Assembly (NCBI RefSeq): GCF_003992625.1 | Contig: NZ_RZMW01000014.1 | Location: 1-36,978 of the forward strand | DNA from: Pelagibacterium lentulum | GTDB lineage: Bacteria; Pseudomonadota; Alphaproteobacteria; Rhizobiales; Devosiaceae | Reading direction: 5' to 3' | Length of the DNA: 36,978 nucleotides | Shown here: one piece after another, positions 31,559-36,978 of the stretch | Position numbering within the stretch: position 1 is the stretch's first letter | How the letters are laid out: each line of letters begins with the position of its first letter | Translations under genes and position numbers: made by a program | Notes under the pieces: generated by a model | Told to the model about the DNA's origin: nothing | The model's input: the letters and a program-made list of their open reading frames with translations, nothing else | Databases searched by the model: none

Positions 31559-32062
31559 ATGGCGTACCTTCAACGAGTTCGAAATTGTTTTAAGATGATT
31601 CGTGGTTACATGTTCTTGACCTCGCTCCTAATCATCTGCGCTGTGGTCGCAGCCTCGCTTACGCCGGGCTCATGGCGACCGCAGACACCGATGCCAACCA
31701 CCGTGGAGCACTTGATAGCCTATACTCTCGTGGCGTTCTGGTTCGCTCTTATTCTACCCGGCGTTCGCACCCGGATTGCCTGTGTTTTGGCCCTTATGGC
31801 GCTTGCAGGAGCAATGGAACTGGTACAGACACTGATCCCTAGCCGCCGCGGACAATTGGTGGATTTCTCCTACAGCGCTGCAGGCGTTTCGATCGGATCA
31901 GCGGTGGGAATACTCGCCGCATCATTATTTGAGCGCCTACGAAAGTCGACCGCACATCGTACGCGTGTCTGTCTGCGACCCTCGCTTACCTTCGTTCCGA
32001 TTCTGCGGCGCAAGAGTGATCGGGTAGTCGAGCTCTCGGGCCGCCCGCAAACACGAGAGTGA
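31559..32062 (+). CDS. VanZ-like membrane protein
   Basis: A protein of 167 aa with GAGAG before the ATG. Three or four membrane segments with the VanZ-like motif: VEHLIAYTLVAFWFAL, MALAGAMELVQTLIPSRRGQLVDFSYSAAGVSIGSAVG. VanZ itself gives low-level teicoplanin resistance; most family members have no known role. The C-terminal 40 residues are polar and Arg-rich. It stands alone between the redox cluster and the zinc importer. Confidence 0.8.
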   Translation: MAYLQRVRNCFKMIRGYMFLTSLLIICAVVAASLTPGSWRPQTPMPTTVEHLIAYTLVAFWFALILPGVRTRIACVLALMALAGAMELVQTLIPSRRGQLVDFSYSAAGVSIGSAVGILAASLFERLRKSTAHRTRVCLRPSLTFVPILRRKSDRVVELSGRPQTRE

Positions 32063-32115
32063 GGTGTGGGCCATCCGATCTCTGCAATTGGCTTCCAATC
32101 TACGACATTGACGTG

Positions 32116-32135
32116 TGTAATGAGATAACATATCA
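32116..32135 (+). promoter_or_regulatory. Candidate Zur box upstream of aztABC
   Basis: TGTAATGAGATAACATATCA is an imperfect palindrome (12 of 20 symmetric positions) with the ATG-N6-CAT core typical of alphaproteobacterial Zur sites. It lies 63 bp before the aztA start. Repression by zinc-loaded Zur would be expected for a zinc importer. The zur gene is not in this window. Confidence 0.5.
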
Positions 32136-32198
32136 ACGTCAAAGATTAAGGCTGCGACCTGTATCATGTAGTGCAAAAGAGCGGATGGAACCGATTTC

Positions 32199-33020
32199 GT
32201 GACGGACGCGTGCCTGACTTTCCGTAACCTGACGCTCGGCTATAACAGCCATCCGGCCGTCCACCATCTCGATGGCTCCGTCAAGCACGGATCCCTGACG
32301 GCCGTCGTCGGATTGAACGGTTCGGGCAAGTCGACGCTAATGAAAGGTATAGTTGGCATCTTGCAACCGATGGCCGGCGCGTGTCTGCGCGAGACCGGGG
32401 GCCGGATCGCCTATCTTCCTCAACAGTCGGAAATTGATCGGTCGTTTCCGGCACGTGTTGTCGATCTGGTGTCACTGGGCCTGTGGTCGAGACGCGGCTT
32501 GTTGGGCCGCTTCACTCGCGATGACCGGGCTGCTATTTCGAATGCCCTAGGCAGCGTTGGCCTGGAAGGGTTTGAAAAGCGTCCGATAGATACCTTGTCC
32601 GGCGGCCAGTTGCAGCGAGCTTTGTTTGCACGCGTTCTTGTGCAGGACGCTGATATCATCCTTCTCGACGAGCCTTTCAACGCGATCGACACCAAGACGC
32701 TCGGCGATTTGATCGACATTATCAAGCGCTGGCACGGCGAGCGTCGCACCATCATGGTCGTCATCCACGATCTCCAGCTGGTGCGCGACCATTTTCCCGA
32801 AACGCTGCTTCTGGCGCGTCATCCCATTGCCTGGGGGCGAACGAAGGAAACGCTGAGGCCGGAAAATATGCTCCAGGCCCGGCGTTTCATCGAAGCATGG
32901 GATGACGAGGCTGAGTGGTGTGAACCGGCGACGCTTGGGATCGGGCTTGATCACCAATCTCGAGGAGCACGTCAAAATCACGATCATCAGCCTGCTCCCG
33001 CGGAGAAGGGAGCGGCTTGA
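32199..33020 (+). CDS. aztA: Zinc/manganese ABC transporter ATPase, AztA-like
   Basis: A protein of 273 aa from a GTG start. It has all ABC ATPase motifs: Walker A GLNGSGKST, Q-loop YLPQQSEIDRSFPARVVDLV, signature LSGGQLQRAL, Walker B ILLDEPFNAID and the switch His in VVIHDLQ. The length, the C-terminal His-containing tail (LDHQSRGARQNHDHQP) and the partner genes match the AztA/ZnuC group. It energises import of zinc through the permease encoded next, whose start overlaps its stop by 4 bp (TTGA). Manganese or iron are possible alternative substrates from the family alone; the AztC-like binding protein favours zinc. Confidence 0.88.
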   Translation: MTDACLTFRNLTLGYNSHPAVHHLDGSVKHGSLTAVVGLNGSGKSTLMKGIVGILQPMAGACLRETGGRIAYLPQQSEIDRSFPARVVDLVSLGLWSRRGLLGRFTRDDRAAISNALGSVGLEGFEKRPIDTLSGGQLQRALFARVLVQDADIILLDEPFNAIDTKTLGDLIDIIKRWHGERRTIMVVIHDLQLVRDHFPETLLLARHPIAWGRTKETLRPENMLQARRFIEAWDDEAEWCEPATLGIGLDHQSRGARQNHDHQPAPAEKGAA

Positions 33021-33901
33021 ACCCGATGCCGGATATCTATGACTTCTTAATCGCACCCTTCATCGACTACGCGTTTATGCAGCGCGCGTTGCTGGGTTCT
33101 TTCCTCCTGGCCATCAGCTCATGCCCCGTCGGCGTCTTCCTCATGCTGCGCCGGATGAGCCTGACCGGCGATGCCATGGCACATGCCATCCTGCCGGGCG
33201 CCGCAACGGGGTTCCTCCTGTTCGGCTTGCAGATCGTCCCGATGACCATCGGAGGGCTGATTGCCGGCATCGTCGTTGCCATCAGCGCCGGCGCCGTCTC
33301 GCGCTTCACCGTTCAGAAGGAGGACGCCTCGATGGCAGCCTTCTACCTAATCTCTCTGGCGCTCGGCGTTCTCATCGTCTCGATCCGGGGCTCGAGCGTA
33401 GATCTCCTTCATGTCCTGTTCGGCACCATCCTGGCGCTAAACAACGATGCGCTACTGCTGATCGCGCTGATCGCTACGTTGACTCTGATCGGCCTGATCT
33501 TGTTCTGGCGGGCGCTCATTGCCGAGTGCCTCGACCCGTTGTTCCTGCGATCCGTTAGCGGCCTCGGAACCCCGGTCCACTTCATCTTCCTCGCTCTGGT
33601 CGTTCTGAACCTGATCGGCGGGTTCCAAGCTCTCGGCACGCTGTTGTCCGTCGGACTGATGATGTTGCCCGCAGCAGCAGCCCGCTTCTGGACCACACGT
33701 GTGGAATCGATGTGCGGCCTAGCAGTCCTGTTCGGCATCTTCTCCTGCGTTGCCGGGCTGCTCCTCTCCTACCATCTGTCGCTGCCGTCCGGTCCGGCGA
33801 TCATTCTTTCGGCAGGGATCATCTACGTCGCTTCTGTCGTGTTCGGCGCAAGCGGCATCGTGAACGCCCGTGCCCGTCGCCCCCGTCACCGGACCGCCTA
33901 A
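33017..33901 (+). CDS. aztB: Zinc ABC transporter permease, AztB-like
   Basis: A protein of 294 aa from a TTG start at 33017 (GGGAG five bases upstream and a TTGA overlap with aztA); an ATG at 33026 is the alternative. It is an ABC-3 family permease with eight or nine membrane segments: RALLGSFLLAISSCPVGVFLMLRRMSLTGDAMAHAILPG is the usual family signature, with FGTILALNNDALLLIALIA and GTLLSVGLMMLPAAAARFW further on. It forms the membrane channel of the importer with aztA and aztC. Confidence 0.9.
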   Translation: MNPMPDIYDFLIAPFIDYAFMQRALLGSFLLAISSCPVGVFLMLRRMSLTGDAMAHAILPGAATGFLLFGLQIVPMTIGGLIAGIVVAISAGAVSRFTVQKEDASMAAFYLISLALGVLIVSIRGSSVDLLHVLFGTILALNNDALLLIALIATLTLIGLILFWRALIAECLDPLFLRSVSGLGTPVHFIFLALVVLNLIGGFQALGTLLSVGLMMLPAAAARFWTTRVESMCGLAVLFGIFSCVAGLLLSYHLSLPSGPAIILSAGIIYVASVVFGASGIVNARARRPRHRTA

Positions 33902-33925
33902 ACTATTGAGACTAGGAACCAATCC

Positions 33926-34936
33926 ATGCTGAAAACCTTCAAGCTATCCGCCCTTGCCAGCGCCGCCGCGCTCATGCCCGCACTGGTGACATCCGCCTCG
34001 GCCCAAGAGCTGAACGTTGTCGCTACTTTCTCCATCATCGGGGACTTCGCCCGACAGGTAGGTGGTGACCGGATTGCGCTGACGACCCTCGTCGGCCCAG
34101 ATGGCGACGCACATGTCTATGAGCCCCAGCCCGCCGATGGGGTCGCAATAGTAAGAGCAGACATAGTCCTGGTGAACGGCCTGCAGTTTGAGGGCTTCTT
34201 GGCGCGTCTGGTCGAAGCCACCGCCACCGACGCGACGATCGTGGAAGTCTCGCAGGGCGCTGAGATCCTCGAGGCGGGAGAAGGTGCCCACATACACGGG
34301 GCTGGAGCAGACGTTTTCGAGGGTCACGATGATCATGAAAATGGCGAAGTTTCCCGCGCGCATGATGAGGCCGAAATAACAGGGGCAGCACATGACGATC
34401 AGGGGGCGAAAGATCCGCACGCATGGCAGTCGGTGCACAACGCGGAAACTTATGTGAAGAACATAGCAACCGCATTCTGCGAAGCCGACGTGACGGGCTG
34501 CGATATCTACAACGCCAACGCCGAAGCCTATGTCGCCGAGCTGGAGGCGCTTGATCAAGAAATTCGAGAGATCGTCGCCTCTATTCCGGAAGATAAGCGC
34601 ACCATTATCACGTCTCACGACGCCTTCGGCTATTTCGCTGCCGAGTATGGCATCTCCTTCGTGGCGCCTGAAGGCGTTTCCACCGAATCGGAAGCGTCCG
34701 CAGCCGATATCGCCGCGCTGATCGAGCAGGCGCGTGGGGATCAGGCGTCGGCAATCTTCGTCGAAAGCATCACCAACCCGCGGCTAATCGAGCAGATCGC
34801 CAGCGAGACCGGACTACAGGTGGGGGGAGCGCTTTATTCCGACGCCCTGTCGGCGGAAGACGGTCCTGCGCCCACATATATAGATATGATGCGCCACAAT
34901 GCTCAGACCATAGAGGGAGCCATTACCCTCAGATGA
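33926..34936 (+). CDS. aztC: Zinc-binding periplasmic protein, AztC-like
   Basis: A protein of 336 aa, cluster A-I metal-binding type. The signal peptide (about residues 1-26, ending SASAQ) precedes two lobes joined by a long helix. Metal-ligand candidates are the His in GDAHVYEPQP, in KDPHAWQSV and in ITSHDAFGYF, and the Asp in LYSDALS. A His/Asp-rich loop (HIHGAGADVFEGHDDHENGE, about residues 121-140) lies near the metal site, as in AztC and ZnuA. A Cys pair (CEADVTGC) is expected to form a disulfide. It hands zinc to AztB. The AztD zinc chaperone that often accompanies AztABC is not present here. Confidence 0.9.
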   Translation: MLKTFKLSALASAAALMPALVTSASAQELNVVATFSIIGDFARQVGGDRIALTTLVGPDGDAHVYEPQPADGVAIVRADIVLVNGLQFEGFLARLVEATATDATIVEVSQGAEILEAGEGAHIHGAGADVFEGHDDHENGEVSRAHDEAEITGAAHDDQGAKDPHAWQSVHNAETYVKNIATAFCEADVTGCDIYNANAEAYVAELEALDQEIREIVASIPEDKRTIITSHDAFGYFAAEYGISFVAPEGVSTESEASAADIAALIEQARGDQASAIFVESITNPRLIEQIASETGLQVGGALYSDALSAEDGPAPTYIDMMRHNAQTIEGAITLR

Positions 34937-35327
34937 TAGAGCAGCCGCCTCGATTGAGAACGATCAATACGGCCGAGCGCTTTGACGGTGCCGCCGCAAA
35001 GTTTCCGGTTTGCTCCCAAGGCCCGAACCATATTGGCCAAGGCACGAACAGCGTTGTGATCGAGAACGCTGTCGGTTGGTGCTAGCCTAATTTGGGCGGT
35101 AGCCAAGGCTGAACGGCAACTCGTTGAGCTGCATCGCTGTAGGAGCATGCGAAAAAGTAGCGTCTGCGCTTTGAATGAGAACCCTGCGACGGTGAAATCA
35201 ACCGAGTTGGAACTACACTCCAACGCCACTTTCGCCAAATCTGGCCAATGCTGCTGTCCATCCCCTCGCCATGTTTTCACCGCGAATTGAGTGGCAGCGT
35301 CCTGGCTTCTGCCCTACAAAATTGGCG
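34937..35327. other. Intergenic stretch without a supported gene
   Basis: 391 bp between aztC and the DUF1223 gene. A 50-codon plus-strand frame starts at 34933, overlapping the aztC stop, and a longer minus-strand frame (34903-35280) overlaps aztC; neither shows a domain or a ribosome-binding site. No transposase remnant was recognised. It may represent decayed coding sequence. Confidence 0.4.
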
Positions 35328-36089
35328 ATGCGCGTTCCTATCATTCTCTTCACCCATGTCGCTCTACGCCTGTTTACGGCGTCGATGACCTGTATGTTAC
35401 CGGTCGCAGCCTTCTCATTCGAGCTACGCGACGGCGTCAGTGCGGTCGTGGAACTCTTCACGAGCCAAGGCTGTTCGCCTTGCCCCGCCGCCGATCGATT
35501 ACTATCCGAACTGAGCACAGAAGATAATGTGATATCTCTCGCCTATCATGTGGATTATTGGGATTATGCGGGCTGGGCGGACACCTTCGCCCTGCCAGCC
35601 AATGGCGAGCTTCAGAAAGCATATGCTCAGACTTGGAGCACGAGCCGAATCTATACCCCTCAGATGATTATCAACGGCGAGCACGGCGTCGTGGGTTCGA
35701 ACGCCGAGGAGGTGCAAAGCGCACTTGCTGCATCGAGACTTGTACTTCCTGTGAGCCTTGAGGTTCCCAGCCAAGACGTTGTAGTTCTCAAGGCCGAACC
35801 GCATCCCGAATTGAGCAAGGCGGTAGTCTGGCTGGTCACCTTTCGGAATTGGGCTGAGGTCGAGGTCGAACGCGGCGAAAACATTGGCCGGCGTCTTTCC
35901 TACACCAATATCGTTATAACCCGTCGACCCGTGGGCATGTGGGACCCAATCAACGGTGCCGATATACAAGTTCCTGTCTCTGATGCTGTGGATCCCGACA
36001 GCGATGGATTCGCGCTTATCATTCAGGAGAGGAACGGTCATCTGCCTGGTCGCATCCTTGGTGCCGCCGCAGTCATGCTTGAACACTAG
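35328..36089 (+). CDS. Secreted DUF1223 thioredoxin-like protein
   Basis: A protein of 253 aa. The ATG at 35328 gives a normal signal peptide (MRVPIILFTHVALRLFTASM); an ATG at 35271 would add 19 unlikely residues. The DUF1223 family has a thioredoxin-like fold with a CxxC-type active site: VVELFTSQGCSPCPAADRLLSEL, then LAYHVDYWDYAGWADTFA, YTPQMIINGEHGVVGSN and NGHLPGRILGAA. It is probably periplasmic and handles thiols, perhaps in envelope stress or metal stress; the substrate is unknown. It is separate from the zinc operon by a long gap. The IS5-type element begins 41 bp after its stop. Confidence 0.87.
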   Translation: MRVPIILFTHVALRLFTASMTCMLPVAAFSFELRDGVSAVVELFTSQGCSPCPAADRLLSELSTEDNVISLAYHVDYWDYAGWADTFALPANGELQKAYAQTWSTSRIYTPQMIINGEHGVVGSNAEEVQSALAASRLVLPVSLEVPSQDVVVLKAEPHPELSKAVVWLVTFRNWAEVEVERGENIGRRLSYTNIVITRRPVGMWDPINGADIQVPVSDAVDPDSDGFALIIQERNGHLPGRILGAAAVMLEH

Positions 36090-36207
36090 GAGGTTATGCC
36101 GGTTTATGACTTCCGCGAGGAGACCTTCTAGGGTCCAAACCCAATCAGCTTATTGAATAGATGCTGCAAATCAGATTCTTTGGCTTTGGATTGAGCTGGA
36201 GGCGTTG

Positions 36208-36633
36208 ATGAGCAGACTGTTTTGGTTGAGCGATGAAGCATGGGCGGCCATTGAGCCGCACCTCCCTCAGAACCAACCTGGGGCGCGCCGGGTTAATGAC
36301 CGGCGGGTGATTTCGGGAATTATACATATGCTCAAGTGCGGCGGGCGCTGGGTTGATTGCCCTGTCGAGTATGGCCCTGCGACAACCGTTTATAATCGCT
36401 GGAACCGCTGGAGCCGTCGCGGCATCTGGGCACGCATCCTGGCCGCGTTAACCGAACAGGGCTGGATAGCCGAAACAGCCCAGATCGACAGCAGCTATAT
36501 CAAGGCCCATCGCTGTGCAGGCGGGGGAAAAGGGGGGCGAAAGCCAATGCCATTGGCATCTCGCGTGGTGGCCGGACCACCAAGGTCCACGCGCTCGTCG
36601 ATGTTCTGGGAAGGCCGCTCCGCCTCATCCTGA
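36208..36633 (+). CDS. IS5-family transposase OrfA
   Basis: A frame of 141 aa from the ATG at 36208 with GGAGG upstream. It is an IS427-type N-terminal domain (FWLSDEAWAAIEPHLP, RRVNDRRVISGIIHMLKCGGRWVDCPVEYGP, YNRWNRWSRRGIWARIL) with the first catalytic Asp in AQIDSSYIKAHR. Typical sequence ends at GGKGG; after the A4G6 run (36528-36537) the frame reads on with no family similarity to 36633. Most transposase is presumably made by a -1 frameshift into OrfB. Confidence 0.86.
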   Translation: MSRLFWLSDEAWAAIEPHLPQNQPGARRVNDRRVISGIIHMLKCGGRWVDCPVEYGPATTVYNRWNRWSRRGIWARILAALTEQGWIAETAQIDSSYIKAHRCAGGGKGGRKPMPLASRVVAGPPRSTRSSMFWEGRSASS

Positions 36634-36962
36634 CGCCCGGCAACGCCTCGGACATGACGGGTGCCGATCTGCTCATCACTCATACGATGGGCATGAAGCG
36701 GCTCATCGCTGACCGGGGATATGATGCCAATCGACTTCGGACCACTCTGCGCAGCCAGAACACTATCCCCGTGATCCCTGGCCGCAAGAACCGCAAGCGC
36801 ATAATCCGTTACGATGAGAAGCGCTACAAGGACCGCTGGCGTGTCGAAGCCACGTTCTGCCGCCTCAAGGATTTCCGCCGTGTCGCAACACGATACGACA
36901 AACTCGCCCGGAATTACCTTTCCGCTGTCATGCTCGCGGCCGCAGTCGCATATTGGCTATGA
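36537..36962 (+). CDS. IS5-family transposase OrfB
   Basis: About 141 aa in the -1 frame after the A4G6 run: IGISRGGRTTKVHALVDV, LTPGNASDMTGADLLI, second catalytic Asp in LIADRGYDANRLR and catalytic Glu in WRVEATFCRLKDFRRVATRYDKLARNYLSAVMLAA. It has no start of its own near the junction. The ending TYWL-like AAAVAYWL and stop at 36962 are normal for the family. No internal stop is seen, so the fusion transposase appears intact. Confidence 0.86.
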   Translation, partial: AKANAIGISRGGRTTKVHALVDVLGRPLRLILTPGNASDMTGADLLITHTMGMKRLIADRGYDANRLRTTLRSQNTIPVIPGRKNRKRIIRYDEKRYKDRWRVEATFCRLKDFRRVATRYDKLARNYLSAVMLAAAVAYWL

Positions 36963-36978
36963 TTGAGTCTCGACCCTA

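Larger units (their letters stand above)
36131..36976 (+). mobile_element. IS5-family (IS427-group) insertion sequence
   Basis: A complete 846-bp element. The left end GGGTCCAAACCCAATC and the right end, read inward, GGGTCGAGACTCAATC form an imperfect inverted repeat. TA is present directly outside both ends (36129-36130 and 36977-36978), the expected 2-bp target duplication. It encodes a transposase in two frames with a -1 slip at A4G6 (36528-36537). The length and ends fit the IS427 group. It lies 41 bp after the DUF1223 stop, so the downstream neighbour of that gene was displaced. Confidence 0.9.

Noticed and set aside
33944-34618. Long minus-strand frames opposite aztC (224 and 146 codons)
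   Set aside because: They are shadows of the conserved binding-protein gene, with low-complexity products.
34933-35086. A 50-codon frame beginning MIEQPPRLR after aztC, resembling the PPR tail of the small exported proteins
   Set aside because: The motif lies at the beginning, no signal peptide precedes it, and upstream sequence is aztC in another frame; the resemblance is probably chance.
35502-36086. A 194-codon minus-strand frame opposite the DUF1223 gene
   Set aside because: It is antisense to a recognisable gene and shows no motif.
1-36978. CRISPR arrays, tRNA or rRNA genes
   Set aside because: No regularly spaced direct repeats and no cloverleaf or rRNA-like stretches were noticed when reading the window.

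Overview
The gene families, codon use and moderately high GC point to an alphaproteobacterium, probably of the Hyphomicrobiales. This is inferred from the DmeR/DmeF pair, the AztABC-type zinc importer, the CueR-CopA-CopZ set and an IS427-type IS5 element; no rRNA or other taxonomic marker is present. An insertion sequence sits at each end (IS3/IS407-type at 1-1236, IS5/IS427-type at 36131-36976), and a Tn3-type resolvase lies near 6.5-7 kb. The window therefore reads as an accessory metal-resistance and defence island, either on a plasmid or as a chromosomal island.

Left part (1.3-7.2 kb): a two-gene operon with overlapping stop and start codons encodes a 1135-aa protein (degenerate protein-kinase-like domain fused to an SF1/Upf1-like helicase) and a 581-aa protein with a winged helix and two phospholipase-D motifs. 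This is the architecture of a type I Mokosh anti-phage system. It lies 63 bp from the IS3 element and is convergent, with a 2-bp gap, with a serine resolvase that has palindromic res-like DNA upstream. A PaiB-like flavin-binding protein and a GH25 lysozyme-like lipoprotein follow.

Central part (9-24 kb): a dense copper, cobalt and nickel region. It holds a CopB-type (CPH) P-ATPase coupled to a short formyltransferase-like gene; a YdcF protein with a membrane cytochrome c; a stand-alone Rieske protein; a CsoR-controlled operon of a glutaredoxin-MauE fusion and a DUF305 protein; a dmeR-dmeF cobalt/nickel efflux pair; and cueR-copA facing away from copZ and a small exported protein, with two back-to-back CueR-type promoters between them. 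A second, decayed copZ plus small-exported-protein cassette lies at 14.9-15.4 kb.

Right-central part (22-31 kb): a periplasmic copper and redox cluster follows: multicopper oxidase, BNR/sialidase-fold protein, cytochrome c'-like protein, diheme cytochrome c, YtkA/FixH-like protein, acyltransferase 3, secreted Met/His-rich DUF305 protein, ferric-reductase-like membrane protein and cytochrome b561. Small exported proteins ending in a PPR/PPK motif occur repeatedly among these genes. Together they suggest Cu(I) export from the cytoplasm (CopA, CopB, CopZ), periplasmic oxidation or binding of copper (multicopper oxidase, DUF305, YtkA-like) and linked electron transfer (cytochromes).

Right end (31.5-37 kb): a VanZ-like protein, an aztABC-type zinc importer with a candidate Zur site upstream, a secreted DUF1223 thioredoxin-like protein, and the IS5-family element that ends the window. 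No CRISPR array, tRNA or rRNA was seen.
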